A DNA stretch of 64,000 nucleotides. Origin: Halorhabdus salina. GTDB lineage: Archaea > Halobacteriota > Halobacteria > Halobacteriales > Haloarculaceae. The stretch is from the NCBI RefSeq assembly GCF_013839425.1, contig NZ_JACDNP010000001.1:124001-188000 (forward strand), given 5' to 3'. Below the pieces are notes generated by a model that was not told where the DNA came from, searched no databases, and saw nothing but the letters and a program-made list of their open reading frames with translations. Both the position numbers and the translations under genes were made by a program. The stretch's first letter is position 1, and every line of letters begins with the position of its first letter. Shown here one piece after another: positions 1 to 8,433 of the stretch.

Positions 1-735
1 GACGCGTCCACAGAAACAGGCGAAGCATCCGACTCGCCCGCAACGCCGGACGAGACAGTCGAGTCGGCCGCCCAACCGGACGAGAAAGTCGAATCGTCCA
101 CCGAACCGGACGAGACAGTCGAGTCGGCCGCCCAACCGGACGAATCGACCGAGACGACCGCCGCAGTCGACGAGTCGGTAGCGGCCACAACGGACGACGA
201 ACCGTCGACATCGACGGACGACGAGTCGGGGGATCTCGGTGACTTCGACGGCGAGTTCGAGATCGACGACGAGGAACGCGAGGAGATCAAATCCGAGTTC
301 GGGACGGAGTTTACCTCGGGGACGGAAGTTGAGGATCCCGGCGAGGCCGACATCGAAACGCCGGATCCGGAGGAGGTGGCCGAACAGGACACAGCCAAGA
401 CGGGAGACGGTGCCGAAGGGACAACACCGGCAGCAAGCGAGACTGCCACGGCCGATGAACCCGCCGACGTCACCGCTGAAGCGGCCGTCGAGGAGACAGA
501 ATCTGACGCCGACGAAAGCGCCGACAGTGACGCGGCCGACGTTGACCTCGAAGATGCGGTCATGGATGCGATGGCGGAGCTTGATGACGGCGACGGAGCC
601 GATCGAGAGGCCGTGATCGAGGCCGTCGTCGACGCCCAGGGCGTCACCGAGTCGGCCGTCGAGGATGCCATCCAGGACGCGCTGATGAACGGTCAGTGTT
701 ACGAGCCCGGTGAGGGCACGCTGAAGCCCATCTGA
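1..735 (+). CDS. RPA-associated protein (COG3390 family), C-terminal part
   Basis: The frame is open from the first base, so the N terminus and start lie outside the window; 244 residues are visible. The middle is an acidic Ser/Thr/Asp/Glu linker with a ten-residue repeat, and the last 60 residues form a compact helical domain ending LMNGQCYEPGEG followed by TLKPI. That ending and the coupled phosphoesterase downstream match the haloarchaeal rpa operon, in which an RPA large subunit, an RPA-associated protein and a phosphoesterase are encoded together. The protein would be part of the single-stranded-DNA-binding RPA complex in replication and repair. Its stop overlaps the next start (TGATG). 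Family assignment rests on the C terminus and context. Confidence 0.8.
   Translation, partial: DASTETGEASDSPATPDETVESAAQPDEKVESSTEPDETVESAAQPDESTETTAAVDESVAATTDDEPSTSTDDESGDLGDFDGEFEIDDEEREEIKSEFGTEFTSGTEVEDPGEADIETPDPEEVAEQDTAKTGDGAEGTTPAASETATADEPADVTAEAAVEETESDADESADSDAADVDLEDAVMDAMAELDDGDGADREAVIEAVVDAQGVTESAVEDAIQDALMNGQCYEPGEGTLKPI
46..143 (+). repeat. 30-bp in-frame tandem repeat in the RPA-associated protein
   Basis: Units begin at 46, 76 and 106, with a partial fourth at 136, exactly 30 bases apart. Each encodes a variant of PDETVESAAQ. The first and third units are nearly identical and the second differs at several positions. The repeat lengthens the acidic linker by whole codons, so the reading frame is kept. 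Confidence 0.9.
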
Positions 736-1490
736 TGGTCGTCGAGCCGGTCCCCGACGCGCCCGCCGCAGTGGTCGATTTGCCCGACGAGCGCGCATTG
801 GTTCTCGCAGATGTCCACGCCGGCATCGAGGCCGGCCTCCGCCGGGAGGGAGTCGAAGTCCCGTCCCAGGCGGACGATAGACGAGCAGCCATCGAAGCAC
901 TGCTGGATCGAACGACGCCGGATCGGGTTGTGATTGTGGGCGATCTCGGACACACCATCGGGAGCCCCGAGCGGGCGGAACGGGCTGAGATACTGGATAT
1001 CGTCGAGACAGTTACCGATCGGGTCCCACTGACGCTCCTAAAGGGCAACCACGACGGCGAGATCGAATCGGTGTTCGGTGATCGCGAGGCCGTGACGATC
1101 ACCGGCGGGGACGGCATTCGGCTGGGCGACGTGGGCTTCGCGCACGGACACACCTGGCCGGCACCGGACGTGCTGAGGGCCGAAACGATCTGTATCGGCC
1201 ACGAGCATCCGGTCGTCCGACTGGAAGACGACGTTGGCGGGGCACGTAAGGAGCGGGTGTGGCTCCGTGGCAGGCTCGATCCGACTCCGTTTGAGGACCA
1301 CTTCGGCGATGAGTGCCCGCCGATCGACGGCGAACTCGTCGTCTGCCCGGCGTTCAACGATCTCTCGGGTGGCACGTGGATCAACGTCGCCGGGCAGTCC
1401 TTTCTCTCGCCGTTCCTGCCGGGAGGGCTGGTCAGCGGTGACGCGTATCTCCTCAACGGGACGCGGCTGGGCCCGTACGAACGCGTTTAA
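735..1490 (+). CDS. rpe: RPA-operon metallophosphoesterase (calcineurin-like)
   Basis: The 251-residue protein has the calcineurin-type two-metal motifs in order: D26 and H28 in LADVHAG, VGDLGH, GNHD at residues 104-107, GFAHGH, and CIGHEHP near residue 155. Family members hydrolyse phosphodiesters or phosphomonoesters; in Haloferax the homologous gene is co-transcribed with rpa1 and its associated protein, which ties it to DNA repair. The ATG overlaps the stop of the upstream gene, so translation is probably coupled. The substrate cannot be read from sequence. The gene ends immediately next to the convergent MgtC-like gene, with no spacer. Confidence 0.9.
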   Translation: MVVEPVPDAPAAVVDLPDERALVLADVHAGIEAGLRREGVEVPSQADDRRAAIEALLDRTTPDRVVIVGDLGHTIGSPERAERAEILDIVETVTDRVPLTLLKGNHDGEIESVFGDREAVTITGGDGIRLGDVGFAHGHTWPAPDVLRAETICIGHEHPVVRLEDDVGGARKERVWLRGRLDPTPFEDHFGDECPPIDGELVVCPAFNDLSGGTWINVAGQSFLSPFLPGGLVSGDAYLLNGTRLGPYERV

Positions 1491-2744
1491 TCAGACGACG
1501 AGCACGACCGCGCCGCTCACGACGACCACCCCGAGGACAGTTGTGACGAGGACGCCGAGGCGGTAGGTGCCAAGCACCCAGACCAGCGCGACCTTGACGG
1601 CAGTGTTCGCGATGGCGGCGATGACGATGGCCGTCGTCGCTGCTGCCGCCGTGATCGCGTCCTGAGCGGCGAGTTGACTCGCCGTGATCGTCATCGCATC
1701 GACGTCGGCCAGCCCGGAGAAAAAGGCAGTAGCGTACAATCCGGAGGTACCGAACCACTCGCTTGCTGACTCCGAGACAAGCAACACAACCGCGAAGATC
1801 GCCCCAAAGAGTAGCGCCGGTCGGAGACGAAACGGGTTCTTGAGTCGCTCCGGCTCCACCGTCTCGCTCGCTCTCGTCTGCCAGTAGAGTCCACCAGCCG
1901 CAATCGCGCCGACGACGGTCATCCCACCGAGGGGCAACGCCACGCGCGAAACGAGGCCGGGATTGACGACGGCGACCTCGACGAGCGCGCGGGGAAACAT
2001 GACGATCGACGCCGTGACGACCGCAAACGCACAGACGCGAGTGATCGTCTGGTTCTGGACCGCCTTCTCGGCCATCGAGACGGTCGTCGCGGTCGAGGAA
2101 ACGAAGCCGCCGACGATCCCCGTGATCGCGATGCCCCGTTCCAGCCCCAGGATCCGACCCAGGACGTACGCCACAAAGCCCAGGCCCGTGACAAAGACGA
2201 CCATCAGCCAGACGAATCGTGGGTTAAGGCCGTACAGCGCGTCGATCGACCGATCCGGGAGCGCCGGAAGGACGACGAGCACGACTAGGATGAACTTCGC
2301 CGACGCGCGGCGTTCGCTCGCCTCGATCCGGTCTGCGAACTCGTGGATCGGATCTTTGACCGACAGCAGGACCGTCACGGCCCCGCCGACGACGATCGCC
2401 ACGACCCCACCCCGGGCGGAGTGGGTCGTCATCGCACCGAGCAGGACCGTCACCAGCGCGGCCACCAGCGTCGTCAGCCCGATGTCACCCTCGATGAGGA
2501 CTTTCCCGACGTACGCGATCGTCAGCGGGAGCGCGAGAATGACGATCGCGACCGGGAGCACAGTCGGGAAGAACGCCTCGATGAGCGCGCCATAGAGCGC
2601 GATCAGCGGAAAGGTTCGACTCCCGGCAAACGTGCCGCCCGACTCGCTCTGCTCGCGCTCCAGTCCGATGAGTGCGCCGAGTCCGAGCGCGAGGGCGAGG
2701 CGGACGAGCACGTCGCCCAGTGGGGCAGTCGCCGGATCGACCAT
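1491..2744 (-). CDS. MgtC/SapB-DUF4010 family integral membrane protein
   Basis: The 417-residue protein is almost entirely hydrophobic, with about a dozen predicted membrane segments. The N-terminal quarter carries the MgtC signature LGLGALIGLERE and the remainder matches the DUF4010 domain, a common archaeal fusion. MgtC proteins are linked to growth at low magnesium and to phosphate or membrane-potential homeostasis, but no transport activity is established for the fused form. It converges on rpe and is divergent from the universal stress gene. The ATG at 2744 gives the expected N terminus. Confidence 0.85.
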   Translation of the reverse strand: MVDPATAPLGDVLVRLALALGLGALIGLEREQSESGGTFAGSRTFPLIALYGALIEAFFPTVLPVAIVILALPLTIAYVGKVLIEGDIGLTTLVAALVTVLLGAMTTHSARGGVVAIVVGGAVTVLLSVKDPIHEFADRIEASERRASAKFILVVLVVLPALPDRSIDALYGLNPRFVWLMVVFVTGLGFVAYVLGRILGLERGIAITGIVGGFVSSTATTVSMAEKAVQNQTITRVCAFAVVTASIVMFPRALVEVAVVNPGLVSRVALPLGGMTVVGAIAAGGLYWQTRASETVEPERLKNPFRLRPALLFGAIFAVVLLVSESASEWFGTSGLYATAFFSGLADVDAMTITASQLAAQDAITAAAATTAIVIAAIANTAVKVALVWVLGTYRLGVLVTTVLGVVVVSGAVVLVV

Positions 2745-2810
2745 CGTCTACTTGTTCTGCTCGAATGATTGTTAACTTGGCCCCCGGGTTGACACCCACT
2801 CGAATCGAGA

Positions 2811-2816
2811 TTTATA
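2811..2816 (+). promoter_or_regulatory. TATA element of the universal stress gene
   Basis: TTTATA lies 24-29 bases before the ATG at 2840, the usual spacing for a leaderless haloarchaeal transcript. It supports the ATG at 2840 over the in-frame upstream alternatives. Confidence 0.75.
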
Positions 2817-2839
2817 GTCCCCGGGGTTCGAGTCAACGT

Positions 2840-3256
2840 ATGGCAGTACTGGTACCATACGACAGTTCGGAGCCGGCCAGGGACGCTCTCGAGGAGGCCG
2901 TGGGCGAGTATGGCGACGACCGTATCGTCCTTCTGCGCGTGATAGAAGTCGCCGATGACACCTTCCAGGCGGGATTCGGTCTCATCCGGGACAGTCTCGA
3001 TGACGACCCCGAGCAACTGGCCGAAGATGTCGCTGACGAGGTGTTGGAAATCCTCGAAGCGACGGACGGCGACTACGACGTCGAGACGACGGTCGGAAAG
3101 CCCGAAAGAGAGATCGTCCGCTACGCCGAGGACCACGACGTCGATCGGATCGTGATGGGGAGTCACGGCCGGGACGGCGTCTCGCGAATCCTGCTCGGGA
3201 GCGTCGCCGAGAAAATCGTCCGTCGGTCGCCGGTGTCGGTCACTGTCGTCCGGTGA
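2840..3256 (+). CDS. Universal stress protein, UspA family
   Basis: The 138-residue single-domain protein begins MAVLVPYDSSEPARDAL, the typical first strand and helix of UspA folds. It contains the nucleotide-binding loop GSHGRDGVSRILLGSVAE (G-2x-G-9x-G-S/T type) near the C terminus and ends SPVSVTVVR. This is the ATP-binding type of cytoplasmic stress protein. The longer upstream frame has no promoter support, whereas a TATA element fits this ATG exactly. Its physiological trigger is not visible in the sequence. Confidence 0.92.
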   Translation: MAVLVPYDSSEPARDALEEAVGEYGDDRIVLLRVIEVADDTFQAGFGLIRDSLDDDPEQLAEDVADEVLEILEATDGDYDVETTVGKPEREIVRYAEDHDVDRIVMGSHGRDGVSRILLGSVAEKIVRRSPVSVTVVR

Positions 3257-3274
3257 GGGGTCCGTCGGGCCCTC

Positions 3275-4045
3275 TCAAACGCGTTCCCGGGGCATGAGAT
3301 CCGAAACGTCCTGTTCGGCCAGCCACTCGGCAAGCGCGACGAGTTCGTCACTGGCGGCGTCGAACAGTTCCGCACCGATCTCGGCGCTGGCGTCCGTCTG
3401 GTCGCCGAAGACACCGTTTTCGCTGTTGTCGATCGAGTCGTAGAACGTCCGAGCCCCGTGGACCCGGCCGATGGCCTCGCTGACCTCGACGAGGCCGCCG
3501 TCGCGTGCGTCCTCCAGGCGATCCTCGTGGACGAGTTCGGGATAGAGATGCTGGATGAGTGCGGTCTCCTTCGGGCCACCGTGGGGGCCGTTGTGTTCGA
3601 AGGCCTGGTCGATCTGCTCGGGAATACTCTCGTCCCACATCCACTCCACTGCGAAGACGACGCCCTCGTTGCGAAGCTTGCGACCAACCTCTCGGAGGTG
3701 CCTGACGTTGCCGCCGTGGGCGTTGACATAGATGACGCGGTCGATACCGTGCTCGGTCAGGCTCCGCGTGATGCTCTCGACGTAGTCACGGAACGCCGAC
3801 GGGTCGGCCGAGGCCGTCCCGGGGAACTGCCGGTGATGGGTCGAGACGCCGATCTTGATCGTGGGTGTACAGAGATACCCGGTCCGATCGGCGGCTTCGC
3901 GGGCGAAGGCTTCGGCGATGAGATGATCCGTGCCCTCGGGGAGATGCGGGCCGTGTTGTTCCGTCGAACCCAGCGGCACCAGTGCGATCGATTCCGACGC
4001 AAAATAGGATTCCAGGTCGGGCCAGGCTTCCTCGGCGAGGTACAT
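3275..4045 (-). CDS. Creatininase-family amidohydrolase (possible ArfB)
   Basis: The 256-residue protein has the creatininase metal-site motifs LGSTEQHGPHLP (E29, H31), GTDHL (D40) and VNAHGGN, and a later Glu in GGPKETAL. The family hydrolyses cyclic or formyl amides with two metal ions. In archaea the best-studied member is ArfB, the deformylase in riboflavin and F420 biosynthesis that acts on a formylaminopyrimidine nucleotide, so that role is likely but not proven here. No riboflavin or F420 gene is next to it. It is transcribed away from the helicase gene from a shared 113-base spacer. Confidence 0.85.
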   Translation of the reverse strand: MYLAEEAWPDLESYFASESIALVPLGSTEQHGPHLPEGTDHLIAEAFAREAADRTGYLCTPTIKIGVSTHHRQFPGTASADPSAFRDYVESITRSLTEHGIDRVIYVNAHGGNVRHLREVGRKLRNEGVVFAVEWMWDESIPEQIDQAFEHNGPHGGPKETALIQHLYPELVHEDRLEDARDGGLVEVSEAIGRVHGARTFYDSIDNSENGVFGDQTDASAEIGAELFDAASDELVALAEWLAEQDVSDLMPRERV

Positions 4046-4158
4046 GGGTGCCGTTCAGAGTCCCGTCGGCAAGAACGTGTCCCAGAAGGGGCGACTGTGG
4101 GGCGCGAGAACACACCCTCCAATGCGTTTAATCGGTTCAGAACCGTACCAACGGTAGC

Positions 4159-6990
4159 ATGAGCGGGGCAACAGGCGACGGTGCCGCCGCGTTCACTCAC
4201 CTCGGCGAGGCTGTCCGCCGCGCGCTCTCGGAACGCGGATTCGCCACCCCGACCGAGCCACAGCGCCGGGCGATCCCGCCGCTTTCGGCCGGCAAAGACG
4301 CGCTGGTGATCGCCCCGACCGGGAGCGGCAAGACCGAGACCGCGATGTTACCCGTCTTCGATGCACTCGCGGACGACCCACCGGACGGGATCGGCGCGCT
4401 GTACGTGACCCCGCTGCGGGCCTTGAATCGGGACATGCGCGACCGTCTGGAGTGGTGGGGCGAGACGCTTGATCTGGAAGTCGACGTTCGCCACGGCGAC
4501 ACCTCCGACTATCGCCGCTCCCAACAGGCCGACGATCCGCCTGACGTGCTCGTGACGACCCCCGAGACGCTCCAGGCCATCCTCACGGGCGAGAAACTCC
4601 GGCTCGCGCTGGAATCGATCGAGCACGTCGTCATCGACGAGGTCCACGAACTCGCGGCCGCAAAACGCGGGGCGCAGTTGGCCATCGGCCTCGAACGCCT
4701 CCGGGAACTGGCTGGCCCGTTCCAGCGGATCGGCCTCTCGGCGACCGTCGGCGACCCCGAGGAAGTCGGCCGGTTTCTCACCGGTGATCGCGGTTGCGAA
4801 ATCGTCGAGATCGACGCCGGCAGCGCCCTCGAAATAGACGTCGTCCAGCCGACAGTCGAGGACGGCGACGATGAGATCGCCGGTCAGCTTGTCACCGATC
4901 CCGACGTCGCGAGTCACGTCAGGACGATCGACGAGCTGATCGCAACCCACGACTCGACGCTGGTGTTCGTCAACACGCGCCAGACAGCAGAAGCACTGGG
5001 ATCGCGACTCAAGGAGTATGGCACCGACCTGGGCATCCACCACGGCTCGCTGGCGACCGACGCTCGTGTCGAAGTCGAAGACCAGTTCAAGGCCGGCGAG
5101 TTGGATGCGCTGCTGTGTACCTCTTCGATGGAACTGGGCATCGACGTGGGCCGGGTCGATCACGTCATCCAGTACAACAGCCCCCGGCAGGTCTCCCGCC
5201 TCCTCCAGCGGGTCGGGCGTGCCGGCCACCGCCGGGATCGAACCTCGAAGGGGACGGTCGTCACGACGGGCCCGGACGAGACGTTCGAGGCGCTGGCGAT
5301 CGCCAGACAGGCCCAGGCCGGCGAGGTCGAACCGGCCGAGATCCACCACGGGAGTCGCGATACGGTGGCCAACCAGATCGCCGGAATTGTCATGGATCTC
5401 GGGGAGGTCACGGCCAGACGCACCTACGAGATCGTCACGCGAGCCTACCCGTTCGCCGATATTTCCGAGTCTGTGTTCCGTGAGATCGTCCGCGAACTCG
5501 CCGAGAATCGCGTCGTCTGGCTCGAGGAGGACGACGACGAACTCTCGAAACGACGGGGGACATGGCAGTACTTCTATCACAACCTCTCGATGATCCCCGA
5601 CGAGGCGACCTACGACGTCGAAGACGGGGCCAGCGGCACGCAGGTCGGGACCCTCGACGAGCGCTTCGTTGTCAACTTCGCCGCGCCGGGAGAGGTATTC
5701 GTCCAGCGCGGGGAGATGTGGCGCATCACCGAGATCGACGAGGAAGAAGAAGTCGTCAACGTCACGCCCATCGAGGACCCCGCCGGCGAGGTGCCGTCCT
5801 GGACCGGCCAGGAGATCCCCGTGCCCTACGACGTCGCCCAGGAGGTCGCCGAGATCCGGACGGTGGCGGCCGAACAACTCCGGGCCGGCGGGGATCGGGG
5901 GTCGGTGGCGCGCCACCTTGCAGGGAGATACGACGCCGAGAGGGGGACGCTCGAAGCCGCCCTCCAGCAGGTCGACGACCACGAGGGACCGATCCCGGGC
6001 CCCGAGCAAATCGTCGTCGAGTTCGAGGGTCGGGACGTCGTGGTCAACGCTGCCTTCGGCCACAAGGTCAACGAGACACTGGGGCGATTGCTGTCGGCAC
6101 TGCTGGGCCAGCGAACGGGGTCGTCGGTCGGCCTCGACGTCGATCCCTATCGGATCGGCCTGGAGGTGCCCCGGACGGTTACCGCCGGGGACGCAGTCGA
6201 GGTACTGGAGACGACTGATCCCGCACACGTCGAGGGATTGATCGAACTCAGCCTGAAAAACGCCGACGCACTGAAGTTCCGGCTCGCACAGGTCGCGGCG
6301 AAGTTCGGGTCGCTCAAGCGCTGGCGTGGGCGAGGCAGCCGGCGGTTCGGCCGCGACCGCCTGCTCGAAGCCTTGGAAGACACGCCGATGTACGACGAGG
6401 CCCTCCGGGAGTTGATCCACGAGAAACTCGCGATCAAACGGACGAGCGACATCCTCGCCGCGATCCAGGCCGGCGAGATCGACGTCGAGACCGTCGGCGG
6501 CCGGACGGCGATCGGCCTGGGCGGTCGCTCGGGTGGCACTGAACTGCTCTCACCCGAGAACGCCGATGCCAGCGTAATTCAGACGCTCAAAGACCGCATT
6601 CAGGACGACCGCGTGATCCTCTTCTGTGTCCACTGTGACTCGTACAAGCGGACCAAACCCGTCAAGCGCGTCCGCGACCAGCCTCGCTGTCCGGAGTGTG
6701 ATTCGACGCGGATCGCCGCGTTGAATCCCTGGGACGAGGAGACCGTCGCCGCGGTGCGGGCACCGGAGAAGGACGACGAGCAAGAGCGACGGACCCATCG
6801 CGCCCATCAGGCGGCCGATCTGGTCCAGAGCCACGGCAAGCAGGCGGTGATCGCCCTGGCAGGTCGCGGCGTCGGACCGACTAACGCCGCCCGGATTATC
6901 AACAAACTCCGGGAGAACGAAGATGAGTTCTACCGCGACATCCTCGAACGCGAACGAGAGTACGCCCGGACGCGGTCGTTCTGGGAGTAG
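4159..6990 (+). CDS. lhr: Lhr-family ATP-dependent helicase (SF2)
   Basis: The 943-residue protein has superfamily 2 helicase motifs in order: Walker A GSGKT at residues 55-59, DEVH at 160-163, LSATVG, then MELGIDVGRVDHV and LLQRVGRAGHR in the second RecA domain. A winged-helix and Lhr-core region follows. At the C terminus two cysteine pairs (CVHC 823-826, CPEC 844-847) form a zinc finger. Lhr helicases translocate 3'-5' on single-stranded DNA and unwind forked or RNA-DNA duplexes in repair. The length matches haloarchaeal Lhr1. An AT-rich TTTAAT element lies about 30 bases before the ATG. Confidence 0.92.
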   Translation: MSGATGDGAAAFTHLGEAVRRALSERGFATPTEPQRRAIPPLSAGKDALVIAPTGSGKTETAMLPVFDALADDPPDGIGALYVTPLRALNRDMRDRLEWWGETLDLEVDVRHGDTSDYRRSQQADDPPDVLVTTPETLQAILTGEKLRLALESIEHVVIDEVHELAAAKRGAQLAIGLERLRELAGPFQRIGLSATVGDPEEVGRFLTGDRGCEIVEIDAGSALEIDVVQPTVEDGDDEIAGQLVTDPDVASHVRTIDELIATHDSTLVFVNTRQTAEALGSRLKEYGTDLGIHHGSLATDARVEVEDQFKAGELDALLCTSSMELGIDVGRVDHVIQYNSPRQVSRLLQRVGRAGHRRDRTSKGTVVTTGPDETFEALAIARQAQAGEVEPAEIHHGSRDTVANQIAGIVMDLGEVTARRTYEIVTRAYPFADISESVFREIVRELAENRVVWLEEDDDELSKRRGTWQYFYHNLSMIPDEATYDVEDGASGTQVGTLDERFVVNFAAPGEVFVQRGEMWRITEIDEEEEVVNVTPIEDPAGEVPSWTGQEIPVPYDVAQEVAEIRTVAAEQLRAGGDRGSVARHLAGRYDAERGTLEAALQQVDDHEGPIPGPEQIVVEFEGRDVVVNAAFGHKVNETLGRLLSALLGQRTGSSVGLDVDPYRIGLEVPRTVTAGDAVEVLETTDPAHVEGLIELSLKNADALKFRLAQVAAKFGSLKRWRGRGSRRFGRDRLLEALEDTPMYDEALRELIHEKLAIKRTSDILAAIQAGEIDVETVGGRTAIGLGGRSGGTELLSPENADASVIQTLKDRIQDDRVILFCVHCDSYKRTKPVKRVRDQPRCPECDSTRIAALNPWDEETVAAVRAPEKDDEQERRTHRAHQAADLVQSHGKQAVIALAGRGVGPTNAARIINKLRENEDEFYRDILEREREYARTRSFWE

Positions 6991-7087
6991 CGGCGAGTCG
7001 AGACGGGTGTGCCAAAGCGGTTCGACTCGCGGGGCAATGCTCTTACCGAAGATAGCGAAACAGCCATTTCTGAAATCTGTTAGGACG

Positions 7088-7110
7088 TGGCGTGCAAGAT
7101 AGAGCGCATA
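7088..7110 (+). repeat. Left copy of island-flanking imperfect inverted repeat
   Basis: Read rightward this copy contains TGGCGTGCAA followed by ATAGAGCG. The same two blocks, in the same order and with one two-base length difference, occur on the other strand at 8664-8686. The pair encloses 1.6 kb carrying the zinc-ribbon and lipoprotein genes. Confidence 0.55.
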
Positions 7111-7119
7111 TCTTGCACG
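7091..7119. repeat. Perfect 11-bp stem-loop
   Basis: CGTGCAAGATA (7091-7101) pairs exactly with TATCTTGCACG (7109-7119) across a seven-base loop. No T-run follows, so a transcription terminator is unlikely. The left arm is part of the island-flanking inverted repeat. Confidence 0.85.
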
Positions 7120-7279
7120 ACTATCTGCTCACATAGCGGGCGAAGAGAATCGTTCGATAAAGAGTGTGAATGAATTGAACGACGTTTACGAATCCGCTCA
7201 CAGTCCCGTCGTGCCACCGTCGAAGCGTTTCCTTTTCAAAATGCCGCGCCGGGTGGGGTACCGATGTGTAGAATGGACG

Positions 7280-8317
7280 CTATTTGGGAAACGACCACGA
7301 GGCGGTGATGTTGCCAGTTAGGCTGGTGCGGAACGTATACTCGCTCGCTGAACTGGGCACCTCGAACAGGATCTTTCCCTGCCGAACGATGCCGGGAGCA
7401 ATCTCACCTCCTTGATACCGCTCATTCTCTGCCCTGTAGATACCCGCATCCACCTGTGAGTTTCCGGCAATCAAACTCATCGAATACGTGCCCGGAATCC
7501 TCACCGGGTTCTCGCCCACGTTTTCTGCGTAGACCTCGCAGATGACGAATTTATTCCCGTCGCTAGGGGTATGCTCCTGTTCGAAGTCTCCCGTCGTGTA
7601 CGTGTACCCGTTGTTTGTCGTCCAGTCTTGGAGTGATAGCCTATAGAGCGAGTTTCCAGCCCCAAACTGTATCCCTGACTCAAGACCCAAGTCCGAGTAA
7701 TCGAAGGTCTCGTGTTCGATTTCGCCGAGATTGATATTCCAAATCGCGGTCGGATCGTCGCCGTACGCGGACGTTGACTGGAGGACGAACTGTCCTTCCA
7801 TTTGCTTCGGCGGGACCGAGAACAGCGCGACACCCGTTCGCGACGAGCCGGGTTGAACCTCCTGAAACCCGTTATACGACTGCTGATTCAAGCCCGATGA
7901 ATACGTAATGTCGTACTGGTTCCCGTTAAGAAGGAACGCCGCAGTCGTTGGAACGTATACTGCCTCTCCACCTGTGTTTTCGACGTTGACGGTCACGAGG
8001 AGGTACGTGTGACCGGAGGTCTGGGGGACGGTCGAAGACAAGCGTCCCGACGTAGCCCAGACCAGCGCATCCTGCATCCGCGCGGATGTCGGGGTAATTC
8101 GAAGGCGGCCTGATTCTCCCGACGTAAACACCGCCGTGTTCCCGAGCCCGCCAAAATTGCGGGTCGCATCGTTCGGGGTAGATGTAGGATTTGATTGCTG
8201 GTTAGGTTCGGGGTCAGGTTCGGGGGTAGAAACCGACTTCGAACAGCCCGCTAGCCCCACCGCAACCATTGTCCCCGTTGCAACGAGGGCCTTCCGCCGA
8301 GTGATTCTCCTCGTCAT
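7280..8317 (-). CDS. Secreted lipoprotein with Tat-type signal and lipobox, uncharacterised
   Basis: From the ATG at 8317 the protein is 345 residues. It opens MTRRITRRKALVATG, a twin-arginine signal, then a hydrophobic core ending in the lipobox LAGC, and a Pro/Glu/Ser-rich linker. This predicts Tat export and lipid anchoring outside the cell membrane. The mature part is beta-rich, with two stretches resembling DUF4352-like immunoglobulin folds (phrases such as LLVTVNVENTGGEAVYVP and VICEVYAENVGENPVRIP), suggesting a duplicated domain. The upstream in-frame extension is rejected because it is another frame of the zinc-ribbon gene, whose stop overlaps this ATG. Function is unknown. Confidence 0.8.
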   Translation of the reverse strand: MTRRITRRKALVATGTMVAVGLAGCSKSVSTPEPDPEPNQQSNPTSTPNDATRNFGGLGNTAVFTSGESGRLRITPTSARMQDALVWATSGRLSSTVPQTSGHTYLLVTVNVENTGGEAVYVPTTAAFLLNGNQYDITYSSGLNQQSYNGFQEVQPGSSRTGVALFSVPPKQMEGQFVLQSTSAYGDDPTAIWNINLGEIEHETFDYSDLGLESGIQFGAGNSLYRLSLQDWTTNNGYTYTTGDFEQEHTPSDGNKFVICEVYAENVGENPVRIPGTYSMSLIAGNSQVDAGIYRAENERYQGGEIAPGIVRQGKILFEVPSSASEYTFRTSLTGNITASWSFPK

Positions 8318-8433
8318 GGGACATCCGATTCTAGCTTGTACGGGCTCCCACACTCCTCGCAGTTCGTCGGGTGGTGTTTCGATTTCAGCAGGTTCCCACA
8401 CTGGGTGCATTCCCATAGCTTCCCCTCAGGCAT
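8314..8433 (-). CDS. 39-residue zinc-ribbon microprotein
   Basis: On the minus strand an ATG at 8433 opens 39 codons beginning MPEGKLWECTQCGNLLKSK and continuing with CEECGSPYKLESDVP. Two CxxC pairs (C9/C12 and C25/C28) spaced twelve residues apart make a rubredoxin-like zinc ribbon with the usual aromatic residue before the first pair. The TGA overlaps the lipoprotein ATG (ATGA), so the two are probably co-translated. An AT-rich TTTGTTAA element about 30 bases upstream could be its TATA box. Haloarchaea encode many such zinc-finger microproteins; the role and partner of this one are unknown. Confidence 0.75.
   Translation of the reverse strand: MPEGKLWECTQCGNLLKSKHHPTNCEECGSPYKLESDVP

Larger units (their letters stand above)
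6991..7279. other. Non-coding spacer at the left edge of a low-GC island
   Basis: No credible gene is visible. The base composition becomes less GC-rich than in the flanking genes. The stretch holds a perfect stem-loop at 7091-7119 and one copy of an inverted repeat whose partner is at 8664-8686. Confidence 0.6.

Noticed and set aside
4348-6420. 690-codon frame on the minus strand
   Set aside because: It lies wholly antisense to the Lhr helicase gene, whose motifs are clear, and has no domain of its own. Long antisense frames are expected in GC-rich DNA.
7091-7119. Intrinsic terminator
   Set aside because: The stem-loop is perfect but no T-run follows on either strand, and archaeal termination relies mainly on T-runs.
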